Program-made: the position numbers and the translations under genes | Source: Spirosoma fluviale | GTDB taxonomy: Bacteria > Bacteroidota > Bacteroidia > Cytophagales > Spirosomataceae | Length of the DNA stretch: 38,551 bases | Assembly (NCBI GenBank): GCA_945885545.1 | Contig: CAMCYZ010000010.1 | Span: 1-38,551, forward strand | Direction of reading: 5' to 3' | Notes under the pieces: generated by a model | What the model was told of the DNA's origin: nothing | What the model saw: only the letters and a program-made list of their open reading frames with translations | Database searches by the model: none | Shown here: positions 1-8,509 of the stretch, piece by piece | How the letters are laid out: each line of letters starts with the position of its first letter | How positions within the stretch are numbered: position 1 is the stretch's first letter

Positions 1-595
1 CCAATTTCACACCTGTGTGGTAGAAAGGACCGTTACCGAACATGTTCGATAGAGAATAGTTAAAGTTTACAGGAGCATCAATCACCTCATAACCAACGTT
101 AGTACCATACTGACCGCCTGTCAATGATACCTTGTCTGACATTTTCCATGTCAAATAGGCTTGTTTGATGGCAAAACCTGTACTTCCAAACTCAGCACCG
201 AGAGGACTGATTGGATTTCCATAATTTCCTAAATCTCCATGATTACCAAAGGTGAGATCAATTACACCCGTTACTTTCTCTGTTGAGTAAGTAGTTTTCA
301 GTTGAGCCAAACCAACCTGGAAGTTGTTGGCTTTTTGATCAAAAATTCTTTCAAAACCAGATGCACCCAAGTTAGATTGCACTCCATTGAAGTTTGCGAA
401 GTAATACGTATCTACGTATCCACTAAATGTTAGTGGGCTCTGGGCTTCCTCTACGACAGCTTTTGGAGCCTCTACTACTACTTCCTCCTTTTTACTTGGT
501 TTTTTATCACCTTTGCTTGGTTTTGTTGGGTTTTCGGTTGCCGATGCTGCAAGAGCTGAAACAAGACCGAAAATTGCAAAATACACTTTTTTCAT
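1..595 (-). CDS. Outer-membrane beta-barrel porin (BBP2-like), partial
   Basis: The first 198 codons of a protein that runs off the left edge. It starts MKKVYFAIFGLVSALAAS, a Sec signal peptide, followed by a Lys/Pro/Glu-rich linker (about residues 20-50) and then alternating amphipathic strands opening with TFSGYVDTYYFANF. A short N-terminal strand in the form SGYVDxYY, then strands ending in aromatic residues, is typical of the BBP2/OmpL-like putative porins of Bacteroidota. The expected role is passage of small solutes through the outer membrane; the substrate cannot be read from this part. It is transcribed leftwards from a probable promoter just upstream. Family assignment is by pattern recognition, because the barrel is incomplete here. 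Confidence 0.75.
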   Translation of the reverse strand, partial: MKKVYFAIFGLVSALAASATENPTKPSKGDKKPSKKEEVVVEAPKAVVEEAQSPLTFSGYVDTYYFANFNGVQSNLGASGFERIFDQKANNFQVGLAQLKTTYSTEKVTGVIDLTFGNHGDLGNYGNPISPLGAEFGSTGFAIKQAYLTWKMSDKVSLTGGQYGTNVGYEVIDAPVNFNYSLSNMFGNGPFYHTGVKL

Positions 596-614
596 AATTT
601 TCTTTGGTTTGATT

Positions 615-645
615 AAAAAATAGGTATGTTATATTTTTTAACAAA
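615..645 (-). promoter_or_regulatory. Probable Bacteroidota promoter of the porin gene
   Basis: On the minus strand TTTG (642-645) is followed by exactly 19 bases and TATTTTTT (615-622). This matches TTTG-N19-TAnnTTTG except for the last base. Its position, about 20 bases before the porin start codon, suits a short leader. Confidence 0.45.
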
Positions 646-1130
646 CTTCTTTCAAAAAAATACCAAAATCAAATTTTTAAGTGTAAATTTTAATACATTT
701 ATTTAAAAAATATATAAATTCTTGAAAAAATGATATAAAAATTGATGACATTTTAAGATTTTATTACTTTTTATCCAAAAATACATTTATTCGGCAATTT
801 GTAATATTTGCAAAATATTATTTTGAAATGCAGTATTCAATAGAATTATATAGAGGAATTCTCGAGTTTGTTCTAAACTCAAAATCGTAACCATTTGATT
901 ATTGGGCAATAATGGCCAAGTGGGTAATTGAAATAAGTCTTTTGTGTATTTTAGACTTCTACTTGTGTATTATTGACGGAAGATTTGGACTTATAATAAA
1001 ATGAGAGGAACAAAAAATTAAGTAGAATTGGCTATTCCCAAACCAATTGGTGGGAATTAAAGCGAAGAAGGGAATTTATAGAGTTAGTAATTTTATTTTT
1101 TCAAGAATAACTGATTCAAAAACCCTAAAA
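646..1130. other. Gene-free AT-rich gap with dyad symmetries
   Basis: About 485 bases with no convincing reading frame; the longest ATG-started frames I followed are about 20 codons. It holds three inverted repeats: TAATATTT/AAATATTA around a 3-base centre (802-820), GAGTTT/AAACTC around 5 bases (864-880), and the palindrome ACCAATTGGT flanked by TTCCC and GGGAA (1035-1056). These could be operators or RNA hairpins. No function can be assigned. Confidence 0.4.
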
Positions 1131-1158
1131 AAAAGCCGCAAATAAATTTGCGGCTTTT
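1131..1158 (-). terminator. Rho-independent terminator of the ferredoxin gene
   Basis: A perfect inverted repeat with arms AAAAGCCGCAAAT and ATTTGCGGCTTTT and a 2-base centre; in practice this is a GC-core stem with a larger loop. On the minus strand it lies 6 bases past the ferredoxin stop codon and runs into a U-rich tract. Confidence 0.85.
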
Positions 1159-1164
1159 CATATT

Positions 1165-1512
1165 TTACTCTCCGTGAAGCCAAGCCTTTTTGGCTTGAAG
1201 TGTTTCGAGGTCTTCCACATTATCGGGGTCAGGTACACAACAGTCAACTGGACACACGGCCGCACATTGTGGTTCTTCGTGAAAACCTGTGCATTCCGTA
1301 CATTTATCACTTACTATATAATAAAACTCATCAGAAACAGGTTTCATGGTAGCCGCACCTTTAATAATGGTACCATCCCCAAAGTCAACTTCTGAGAGTT
1401 TTGTGCCACCTCCATAGGTCCACTCAATGCCGCCTTCATAAATAGCGGTATTGGGGCATTCGGGTTCACAAGCTCCACAGTTTATACATTCGTCCGTTAT
1501 AATAATTGCCAT
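1165..1512 (-). CDS. 2x[4Fe-4S] ferredoxin
   Basis: A 115-residue dicluster ferredoxin, an electron carrier in the cytoplasm. The first cluster motif is [12 protein letters not shown] near the N-terminus. The second is [22 protein letters not shown], in which the spacing between its second and third cysteines is widened to eight residues, as in the YfhL/Alvin-type ferredoxins. The start MAIIITDEC was chosen over a start 21 codons upstream for two reasons: it fits the family N-terminus exactly, and a -7 promoter element (1549-1556) lies downstream of the longer start. The gene diverges from an acyl-CoA reductase gene, a pairing I recall from other Bacteroidota, which suggests that it supplies or accepts electrons in a linked reaction (inference). 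A strong terminator follows it. Confidence 0.93.
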   Translation of the reverse strand: MAIIITDECINCGACEPECPNTAIYEGGIEWTYGGGTKLSEVDFGDGTIIKGAATMKPVSDEFYYIVSDKCTECTGFHEEPQCAAVCPVDCCVPDPDNVEDLETLQAKKAWLHGE

Positions 1513-1548
1513 CGCGATTGAATTTCTTTTTGATTTCAAACTAAATAA

Positions 1549-1556
1549 CAAATATA
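1549..1556 (-). promoter_or_regulatory. -7 element (TATATTTG) before the ferredoxin gene
   Basis: TATATTTG on the minus strand fits TAnnTTTG. Transcription would begin near 1542, about 30 bases before the chosen start codon. No TTTG box at the ideal spacing was found. Confidence 0.4.
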
Positions 1557-1628
1557 ATTCTTCAAAGTTTAGCATCCTTTGTATTTTTACATTGATTTTA
1601 GAAAAGAGGTATTTTTTTATAAAAAAAA

Positions 1629-2660
1629 ATGAAATTAGAAGAAAGAATAGTACTATTTAGGGACTTAGGAAAATCGCTTAGTCAAAAAATAGAAACAGAG
1701 GAGTTTAATGAGCTCTTGGCCTTTGCTAAGTCAAAAAATAGCTGGTTTACGATAGATAATTTAAAAAAATCTATCCAGACAATCGTAGATAAATATTTAA
1801 ATGAAAGTGAGTTAAGAAATTTTGTAGCACTTTATCCTAAAGAATACTTCGAACCTAAAGAATCTAAAAAGGTGGGTATAGTTGCCGCTGGAAATATCCC
1901 GTTGGTGGGTTTTCAAGATATTATACACGTCATAATGACTGGCCACGTGGCAGTTTACAAAGCCAGTTCACAAGACGAAATCTTGATTCAATACATCCTT
2001 AAAGACTTAAAATCTATCAATCCTGATATTGAAAAGGCTTTAGTCTTGGCCGATAGACTAAACAACCTGGATGCCTACGTCGCTACCGGAAGCGGCAATA
2101 CTTCAAGATATTTTGATTATTATTTTGGCAGCAAGCCCAATATCATTCGTAAAAATAGAACTTCTGTGGCTGTTTTAACCGGTGAAGAAAACAAAATAGA
2201 GCTGTCTGACCTTGGCAACGACATTTTCTCCTATTTTGGACTAGGCTGCAGGAATATTGCCAAATTGTTTGTTCCCGAAGGTTATGACTTCACTCCTTTT
2301 TTTGAAGCCATTGAATATTGGAATACCATTTCGATGCACTCCAAATACAACAATAACTATGACTACATGAAGTCCATATATTTAGTAAATGGAGTTCAAC
2401 ATTTAGACAACGGCTTTTTGTTAATTAAAAATGACGAAAACCTGGCCTCTCCTATTTCTACGCTTTTCTACGAAAATTATACAGACTTGGACAGCCTTAG
2501 AAAAAGATTGGAATCTCAAAAGGAAGAAATTCAAGTAGTGGTTAGTAAATTGCCTATTACAGAAAATAGCTATCGTTTCGGAGATAGTCAGTCTCCAGGT
2601 TTAGCTGACTATGCTGACAATGTGGATACTATTAAGTTTTTAGCCACAATTGCACCTTAA
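1629..2660 (+). CDS. Acyl-CoA reductase (LuxC-like)
   Basis: A 343-residue protein of the acyl-CoA reductase / LuxC family, related to aldehyde dehydrogenases; members reduce acyl-CoA to aldehyde with NAD(P)[18 protein letters not shown] (82-98) and the GSGNTSRYF segment (154-162) look like the nucleotide-binding region. Cys207 in [15 protein letters not shown] is the expected nucleophile that forms the thioester. The length is shorter than LuxC (about 480) but usual for the Bacteroidota version. It is divergent from the ferredoxin gene across 116 bases, which may hold both promoters. The in vivo substrate is unknown: a fatty acyl-CoA is only one possibility. Confidence 0.82.
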   Translation: MKLEERIVLFRDLGKSLSQKIETEEFNELLAFAKSKNSWFTIDNLKKSIQTIVDKYLNESELRNFVALYPKEYFEPKESKKVGIVAAGNIPLVGFQDIIHVIMTGHVAVYKASSQDEILIQYILKDLKSINPDIEKALVLADRLNNLDAYVATGSGNTSRYFDYYFGSKPNIIRKNRTSVAVLTGEENKIELSDLGNDIFSYFGLGCRNIAKLFVPEGYDFTPFFEAIEYWNTISMHSKYNNNYDYMKSIYLVNGVQHLDNGFLLIKNDENLASPISTLFYENYTDLDSLRKRLESQKEEIQVVVSKLPITENSYRFGDSQSPGLADYADNVDTIKFLATIAP

Positions 2661-2692
2661 CCTTCAAAGGGAAAAACATTAACATTATGCTT

Positions 2693-3496
2693 TTATTTTA
2701 AACTAAAAACCCATTCTAAGAAATCAGGAAAAGCGTTTTTCCATGTATTGAAGTTGTGTTCTCCTCCTTCAATTTCTACATATTCTATGTCGTTTTCGGT
2801 GTAGCCTTTGGTTTTAAGTTCTGTGATAATATCCAAAGTATCTTCTATTGAATCTATGATGCCGTTGTTATTCCTATCGGCAGTTTCGTCAGCAGTACCA
2901 CATTCAAGCCAAAACTTAAGTCCTGATTTATAATTAGAATTTCGGATTTTTTTGTGCATGATTCGGTCTAGGTCGTCTGTATAGCCTTCCTCATAACTTT
3001 TATCTCTCCACCAGAATGAACCGCTAAAAACTCCTACTTTCGAAAAAAGGTGGGGATTTTCCCACACTATGTCCATTGCGGATAATCCTCCAAGCGAAAA
3101 ACCACAAAAAATATTCTCAGAAGCTATTGATGAGCTGTCGGTTTCTTTTCTGATGTGCGGTAACAATTCAGAAACAACAAAATTCATATAATCCGTGGCC
3201 TTTTCTCCTCTTTTTTTATAGTCAGGCTGAAAAGCTGTTCCATATTCCGACAATCGCCTTTCGTTGGCGTGGATTCCTACGAAAATAAACGCTTGTCCGC
3301 CGCTTTGATAGTGATGGCCAATAGTTTTTAGAGCCTGCAATTGTTCGAAATCTTGCCCATCGTTCATGTAAATGGTTGGATAAAGCGTGTCTTTATCCAT
3401 ATTTCTTGGTAAAACAAGGTCAAAAATCACACTTCGATTCAGAAAAGCCGAATTAATGATTTTGTTTCTAAATACTTCAAATAGTTGCTCTTTCAA
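2693..3496 (-). CDS. Esterase (Fes/esterase D-like alpha/beta hydrolase)
   Basis: A 267-residue alpha/beta hydrolase of the enterochelin-esterase-like family, with no signal peptide, so probably cytoplasmic. The nucleophile elbow is GFSLGG with Ser134, the acid is probably Asp203 in CGTADE, and the histidine is His247 in EGGEHNFNTW. Directly after the acid lies DRNNNGIIDSIED, a textbook EF-hand-type loop (D207, N209, N211, G212, I214, D215, E218), so calcium binding is likely. The first in-frame start is TTG at 3494-3496, preceded by an in-frame stop two codons upstream; the next ATG (residue 33) would remove core strands. It diverges from a second esterase that heads the amidoligase operon and may belong to that pathway. 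The substrate is unknown. Confidence 0.8.
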   Translation of the reverse strand: MKEQLFEVFRNKIINSAFLNRSVIFDLVLPRNMDKDTLYPTIYMNDGQDFEQLQALKTIGHHYQSGGQAFIFVGIHANERRLSEYGTAFQPDYKKRGEKATDYMNFVVSELLPHIRKETDSSSIASENIFCGFSLGGLSAMDIVWENPHLFSKVGVFSGSFWWRDKSYEEGYTDDLDRIMHKKIRNSNYKSGLKFWLECGTADETADRNNNGIIDSIEDTLDIITELKTKGYTENDIEYVEIEGGEHNFNTWKNAFPDFLEWVFSLK

Positions 3497-3601
3497 ATTC
3501 TAGCATTTTGCTCATTTCTAAAAAAAAATGAATGTTTATTTTGATTAGTAGAAAATTATTGAGATTTTAATTTTTCAAACTAAATACAAATTTAAGAAAC
3601 A

Positions 3602-4315
3602 ATGCAAGAACGACATATAAATTTTTATTCCCATACAATTGGAAAGTCGCTCGATTTGTTTGTAACGGGCCATTGGGGTCAACCAATTTTGATGTTTCCG
3701 ACTTCGATGGGAAGTGCTCATCAAAACCGTGACATGGGCCTTTTGGGCAGTGTTCAAAATTATATAAATCATGGAAAAGTTAAAACTTACAATATTAGCA
3801 ACATTGATTTTGAAACTTTTTACGGAAAAAATATTTCACCACAAGACAGGGCCTACAACTATGAACTTTACACCAGATTTCTTGCTGATGAGCTCATACC
3901 CGAAATTCAGAAAGAAAATAGTGTCCATAGAATTGGTTTAGCGGGTTGTAGTTTTGGTGCCTATCACGCCATGAATCTGGCATTTAAGAAGCCCGATTTG
4001 GTAGATTTTGTAATAGGAATGAGCGGTTCTTATGATATTAGGACATTTATGGAGGGCTATTTTGACGACAATGTCTATTTTAATAATCCAGTGGATTATG
4101 TACCGAATGCCGAATCATGGACGTTTGACCACATGAAAGTCATTTTGGGCACCTCCGATTGGGATATTTGCAGAAACGAAACTTTTAGGTTTTCTCAAAT
4201 TTTGAATAATAAAAATGTAAACCATTGGTATGATGAAAAAAAATGGGCCAGTCACGATTGGCCACTTTGGAATCAGGCCTTCCCAGAATATTTATCAGCA
4301 ATACTTAATCACTAA
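3602..4315 (+). CDS. Esterase (alpha/beta hydrolase), first gene of amidoligase operon
   Basis: A 237-residue alpha/beta hydrolase without signal peptide. The nucleophile elbow GCSFGAYHA gives Ser117, His218 in WASHDWPLW is the likely base, and Asp186 or Asp188 in GTSDWD the acid. MFPTSMG early in the protein marks the strand before the oxyanion loop. It belongs to the putative esterase family that is often found beside ATP-grasp genes. The stop codon lies 4 bases before the start of the next gene, so the two are very probably co-translated. The role may be to release or trim an ester or amide product of the ligases downstream; that is inference. An A8 run in its coding region (the DEKKW segment) is read correctly. 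Confidence 0.82.
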   Translation: MQERHINFYSHTIGKSLDLFVTGHWGQPILMFPTSMGSAHQNRDMGLLGSVQNYINHGKVKTYNISNIDFETFYGKNISPQDRAYNYELYTRFLADELIPEIQKENSVHRIGLAGCSFGAYHAMNLAFKKPDLVDFVIGMSGSYDIRTFMEGYFDDNVYFNNPVDYVPNAESWTFDHMKVILGTSDWDICRNETFRFSQILNNKNVNHWYDEKKWASHDWPLWNQAFPEYLSAILNH

Positions 4316-4319
4316 CATC

Positions 4320-5330
4320 ATGAAAAAAATAGGAATATTATTTGGAATGGAAAATACATTTCCATGGGCATTTATAGATAGAGTAAATCAAAAAACGGGT
4401 GGCAGAAGAATTATTGCAGAACCTGTTTTGATTGACAAAGCCGAACAAGGCGTGGCATCGGAATATGCGGTAATTATTGACAGAATAAGTCAAGACGTGC
4501 CGTTTTATAGGTCTTTTCTGAAAAACGCGGCATTGTGTGGAACGGCGGTAATAAATAATCCATTTTGGTTTAGTGCCGACGAAAAATATTTCAACAATTG
4601 CTTGGCCGTAAAACTCGGTGTACCAGTTCCCAACACCGTCCTTTTGCCGTCAAAAGAAAAACCAGATGACACTGGAGATCAATCATTTAGAAACCTCAAA
4701 ATGCCTTTAGATTGGCAATATATGTTTGACAAGATTAAATTTCCGGCATATATGAAACCACACTCTGGCGGTGGTTGGAAAAGTGTTTACAGAGTTGATA
4801 ATGCTGATGATCTTTGGCAAAAACATGGTGAAACAGGTCAATTGGTGATGATGCTACAAGAAGAAATTGTTTTTACAGATTATTATAGATGTTATTGTAT
4901 TGGTGGCAAATATGTCCATGTAATGCCTTACGAACCACGTAATCCGCATCATTTGAGATATGCCACGCAGCCCAAAACTCAGGGTGAGGAACACAAAAAA
5001 CTGATGGCCACCATAACAGACTATGTTTTAAAACTAAACCAAGCTCTTGGCTATGATTTTAATACCGTGGAGTTTGCTGTTAGAGATGGAATTCCTTACG
5101 CCATAGATTTCTGCAATCCAGCACCAGATGCAGACGTAAACTCTGTGGGCCAAGAGAACTTTGAGTGGGTGGTTGAAAACGTGGCAAATTTTGCTATCGA
5201 GAAAGCCGAAACTCAGGTATTTGGTCAAAACAATTGTACTTGGGGTACATTTGTTATAAATTCAGCTGTACCGCACATTGAAACTCCAAAACCAAAGAAA
5301 ACCGAAACCATAAAGAAAACTAAGAAATAA
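4320..5330 (+). CDS. ATP-grasp carboxylate-amine ligase (RimK-like)
   Basis: A 336-residue ATP-grasp enzyme, which would form an acyl phosphate and then an amide bond. After an N-terminal pre-ATP-grasp domain (1-90) comes the ATP-binding lysine in FPAYMKPHSGGGWKS (Lys146 with its glycine-rich loop), the hinge region MMLQEEIVF (177-185), and the metal ligands Glu251, Asp263 and Asn266 in the NTVEF and AIDFCNPAPD segments. The C-terminus is a Lys/Thr/Pro-rich tail. The start at 4320 was preferred to an in-frame ATG at 4230 because the latter lies inside the esterase gene and adds 30 residues with no family resemblance. It overlaps the next gene by one base (TAATG). The substrates are unknown. 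Confidence 0.85.
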   Translation: MKKIGILFGMENTFPWAFIDRVNQKTGGRRIIAEPVLIDKAEQGVASEYAVIIDRISQDVPFYRSFLKNAALCGTAVINNPFWFSADEKYFNNCLAVKLGVPVPNTVLLPSKEKPDDTGDQSFRNLKMPLDWQYMFDKIKFPAYMKPHSGGGWKSVYRVDNADDLWQKHGETGQLVMMLQEEIVFTDYYRCYCIGGKYVHVMPYEPRNPHHLRYATQPKTQGEEHKKLMATITDYVLKLNQALGYDFNTVEFAVRDGIPYAIDFCNPAPDADVNSVGQENFEWVVENVANFAIEKAETQVFGQNNCTWGTFVINSAVPHIETPKPKKTETIKKTKK

Positions 5331-6427
5331 TGGGATTATTTACGCTTGGAATTGAGGAAGAATTCCAAACTATTGACCCTGAAACAAGAGAGCTGAAATC
5401 GCACATGTCAAAAATAGTTGAAGGAGGCAAAACTATTTTGCAGGAGCGTATCAAGCAAGAAATGCATCAGGCGGTTGTAGAAGTCGGAACCAATATTTGT
5501 GAAAATATTCAAGAAGCACGAGAAGAAGTTACTTATCTCAGGAAAATGCTCTTGGATTTGGCACAAAAGCAGAATCTGCATATTGCGGCCGCTGGCACTC
5601 ATCCATTTTCTGATTGGCAGCATCAGCTCATTACGGAGGATGACCGCTATGATAAGTTGATTGATGAAATGCGAGATGTGGCTCGTGGTAACTTGATCTT
5701 CGGTCTGCATGTGCATGTAGGCATAGAAGACCGCGACGATGCGATCAATATCATGAATCAGGCGAGATACTTTTTACCCCATATTTTTGCTTTGTCCGTA
5801 AATTCGCCATTTTGGCGTGGAAGAAATACTGGTTTTCATTCTTATCGTGCCAAGGTTTTTGATAAATTTCCTCGCACCGGCATTCCCGAGCATTTCAAAT
5901 CGGCAGCAGAATACGATTCCTACCTTAATTTACTTATTAAAACGGGCTGTATAGATAATGGAAAGAAGATTTGGTGGGATTTGAGACTTCATCCGTTTTT
6001 CCCTACAATAGAATTTCGAATCTGTGACGTTCCGATGCGGGTAGATGAGACCATTTGTTTAGCCGCCATTATGCAGGCCTTAATTGCCAAACTTTACAAA
6101 CTTCGGCAACAAAATCTTAGTTTTAGAACCTACCCAAGACATCTCATCAACGAAAACAAATGGCGATCTGGGCGGTATGGTATCAACTCGAAATTGATAG
6201 ACTTTGGAAAAGAATCAGAAGTGCCGTATGATGAACTGGTAGATGAGTTGTTAGATTTCATAAAAGACTCGGCAGAGGAATTGGGCTCTACGCAGGAAGT
6301 AAATTACGTACACCAGATACTAAAAAATGGAACTGGAGCAGACAGGCAGCTGAAAGTATTTGAAGAAACAAACGACTTAAATGCTGTGGTAGATTACATA
6401 GTAAATGAAACAAAATTCGGACTTTAA
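5330..6427 (+). CDS. Carboxylate-amine ligase, YbdK / GCS2 family
   Basis: A 365-residue member of the glutamate-cysteine ligase family 2, glutamine-synthetase fold. The start MGLFTLGIEEEFQTIDP is the diagnostic N-terminal motif, where the GIEEEF glutamates bind Mg-ATP. HVHVGIEDRD (126-135) and the FRICDVPMR segment are the other active-site blocks. Family members join a carboxylate, usually the gamma-carboxyl of glutamate, to an amine at the cost of ATP. It is the third gene of the operon, with its ATG sharing one base with the stop codon of the ATP-grasp gene; a 41-base gap follows. Two amide-forming enzymes side by side suggest stepwise assembly of a peptide-like metabolite. Confidence 0.9.
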   Translation: MGLFTLGIEEEFQTIDPETRELKSHMSKIVEGGKTILQERIKQEMHQAVVEVGTNICENIQEAREEVTYLRKMLLDLAQKQNLHIAAAGTHPFSDWQHQLITEDDRYDKLIDEMRDVARGNLIFGLHVHVGIEDRDDAINIMNQARYFLPHIFALSVNSPFWRGRNTGFHSYRAKVFDKFPRTGIPEHFKSAAEYDSYLNLLIKTGCIDNGKKIWWDLRLHPFFPTIEFRICDVPMRVDETICLAAIMQALIAKLYKLRQQNLSFRTYPRHLINENKWRSGRYGINSKLIDFGKESEVPYDELVDELLDFIKDSAEELGSTQEVNYVHQILKNGTGADRQLKVFEETNDLNAVVDYIVNETKFGL

Positions 6428-6468
6428 GAGTAATTTGACGAAATTTGCGATCATCTTCAAACAAACGT

Positions 6469-7299
6469 ATGTCAGATTTTAAAATAGCCATATTGGATAT
6501 GTATGACGACGCACCTAACGAAGGGATGCGTTGTATAAAAACGCTGGTCGAAGGTTTTCTTCAATCCAAAGGTATAGATGAATCAAGCTATTCAATATTT
6601 AATGTTAGAAAAGGAGTTCCATTGCCTTCAATCGCTAATTTTGACGCTTTTATATCAACTGGCGGACCCGGAAGCCCGATTTTAGAAAATATAGATTGGG
6701 AAAAGAACTATCTTCAACTTATTGAAGAGCTTTTGGAACATAATAAAAAGTCTGAAATAAAAAAGGAACTATTTGCCATTTGCCACTCATTTCAGTTGCT
6801 TTACCAATACTTTGAATTGGGAATTATTACCAAAAGGAAATCGACATCCTTCGGTGTTATGCCGATTCATAAACTTGAGCCCGCACTACACGAAAATGTA
6901 TTTTATGGCCTAGAAGAGCCGTTTTGGGCAGTGGATTCTCGTGATTTTCAAGCTATTATGCCAAATAAAAAGAGATTTAAAGAAATAGGGGCAAAAATTC
7001 TTTGTATTGAAAAAAACAGGCCGCACGTGCCTTTGGAAAGAGCGATAATGGCGATTAGATTTACGCCAGAGATAATAGGAACCCAGTTTCACCCTGAGGC
7101 CGATGCTGAAGGTATGCACCGGTACTTTAGAACTGAAGAAAAAAAACAAGCCGTGATAACCAATTTTGGCGAAAAAAAATACCACAGCATGATAGAACAC
7201 TTGGAAGATCCCGACAAAATTATGCTCACAGAATCTGTCATTTTACCCAACTTCTTGGAGCATGCCTTCCAGCAAAAATATGAAATCATTCTAAACTGA
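6469..7299 (+). CDS. Class I glutamine amidotransferase
   Basis: A 276-residue stand-alone GATase I domain. The nucleophile is Cys105 in FAICHSFQLL, and His208 and Glu210 in GTQFHPEAD complete the triad; STGGPGSP (63-70) forms the oxyanion loop. The triad is intact, so it should hydrolyse glutamine or a gamma-glutamyl amide, as PuuD-type enzymes do. About 60 residues after the HPE motif are specific to this protein. ATG 6469 was chosen over an upstream TTG at 6445 because MSDFKIAILDMYDD fits the first beta strand. The next gene follows after 4 bases. It may feed ammonia to a neighbour or remove a gamma-glutamyl protecting group; the context does not decide. Confidence 0.86.
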   Translation: MSDFKIAILDMYDDAPNEGMRCIKTLVEGFLQSKGIDESSYSIFNVRKGVPLPSIANFDAFISTGGPGSPILENIDWEKNYLQLIEELLEHNKKSEIKKELFAICHSFQLLYQYFELGIITKRKSTSFGVMPIHKLEPALHENVFYGLEEPFWAVDSRDFQAIMPNKKRFKEIGAKILCIEKNRPHVPLERAIMAIRFTPEIIGTQFHPEADAEGMHRYFRTEEKKQAVITNFGEKKYHSMIEHLEDPDKIMLTESVILPNFLEHAFQQKYEIILN

Positions 7300-7303
7300 A
7301 ACT

Positions 7304-8503
7304 ATGGTAAACAAGCCAAGACAATATTATAACGATTCTTTTTCAATTGAAAAATACAAAGCCATGTTGGCTGAGATTGAAAATGAATTTCCGAATACGC
7401 TAGATTTTCGCATAGCCGAATCACCAATATTTGTAAATAAAGAGCTTAAAATAAAGATTCTAAGTGCGTGTGGCTCCATCATCGATGAAATAAAGAAAGA
7501 AGGTTTCAAAGAAAAAACCAATCGAGCCATACCTGCAGAACATTTTGTGCCAAACGAAAACCAGAGGCCAGATTGCTTAGCAATAGATTTTGCGATTACA
7601 AAAAATGCCGAAGGCGAGTTTGAACCACAATTAATAGAACTACAAGGATTTCCTTCTTTGTTTGCCTATCAAAGTTATCTTTCTAGCAAATACAAAAAGC
7701 ATTTTAGTGTTCAAAAAGGATACAGCGAGTTTTTCAATAGATTGAATACCATGACCTACATGCAAGAAATGCAGCAGTTTTTTTTGAATGGAAGTCATCC
7801 GAAAAATACGATTTTGCTTGAGGTATTTCCAGAAAAACAAAAAACACGATTAGATTTTTCTTTAACGAAGAAGTTCTGGGGAATAGAACCTGTTTGCGTA
7901 ACGAAGCTACGTAAATCAGGTGAGGACCTGTATTATGAAAAAGACGGAAAGAAAATAACTATTGAAAGAATTTACAACAGATTGATTTTTGATGATTTAG
8001 ATAGAAATTTTTCAGACATAAAACTGGATGTAGATTTAAAAGAACCACATTCTGCCAAGTGGATTTCACATCCCAATTGGTTCTACAGAGTTTCGAAATT
8101 CAGTCTGCCATTATTCAAATCTAAGTATATACCAGAATCAAATTACTTATCTGAGTTTGTAAAAGCACCAGATGATTTGGAAAATTATGTATTAAAACCT
8201 CTTTTTTCTTTTGCCGGAGCAGGAGTTAAAATTGATGTAACCAAAGAAGACCTCGACAAAATCAAAGACCCTGAAAATTATCTCTTGCAAAGAAAAATAG
8301 CCTATGAGCCTTGCATAAAAGACTTGAATGGTGAAGGTGTAAAATGCGAGATAAGAATGCTTTACATTTGGCCCGAAAACGCAAGTCATCCTAAATTGGT
8401 TACTAATTTGGCACGTTTGAGCAGAGGAAAAATGATAGGTGTAGATTACAACAAAAACTTTGACTGGGTGGGTGGAAGTAGTGCTTTTTTTGAAACAAAT
8501 TGA
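7304..8503 (+). CDS. Diverged ATP-grasp-like ligase (glutathionylspermidine-synthase-like C-terminus)
   Basis: A 399-residue protein that I do not recognise as a named enzyme. The C-terminal third carries ATP-grasp hallmarks: ENYVLKPLFSFAGAGV with Lys298 and a glycine-rich loop (302-308), the LLQRKI hinge (327-332), CEIRMLYIW with Glu349 and Arg351, and VTNLARLSRG with Asn368. VLKP-LFS-x-G followed by a late N-x-x-x-x-SR motif resembles glutathionylspermidine-synthase-type ligases. The N-terminal two thirds, with the LIELQGFPSLFAYQSY segment, are a probable substrate domain. It is fifth in the operon, with 4- and 6-base gaps on either side, which binds it to the pathway. It is likely a second amide ligase with a different substrate from the first. 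Confidence 0.68.
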   Translation: MVNKPRQYYNDSFSIEKYKAMLAEIENEFPNTLDFRIAESPIFVNKELKIKILSACGSIIDEIKKEGFKEKTNRAIPAEHFVPNENQRPDCLAIDFAITKNAEGEFEPQLIELQGFPSLFAYQSYLSSKYKKHFSVQKGYSEFFNRLNTMTYMQEMQQFFLNGSHPKNTILLEVFPEKQKTRLDFSLTKKFWGIEPVCVTKLRKSGEDLYYEKDGKKITIERIYNRLIFDDLDRNFSDIKLDVDLKEPHSAKWISHPNWFYRVSKFSLPLFKSKYIPESNYLSEFVKAPDDLENYVLKPLFSFAGAGVKIDVTKEDLDKIKDPENYLLQRKIAYEPCIKDLNGEGVKCEIRMLYIWPENASHPKLVTNLARLSRGKMIGVDYNKNFDWVGGSSAFFETN

Positions 8504-8509
8504 TAATCA

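Noticed and set aside
1174-1395. Plus-strand frame across the ferredoxin gene
   Set aside because: A shadow of the cysteine-rich ferredoxin in the opposite strand.
3575-3772. Short frame on the minus strand near the esterase start
   Set aside because: Antisense to the esterase gene, with no promoter or family signal.
4230-4319. Upstream in-frame ATG that would lengthen the ATP-grasp protein by 30 residues
   Set aside because: It lies inside the esterase coding region, and the added residues are the esterase end read in another frame; the ATG at 4320 gives the expected first strand.
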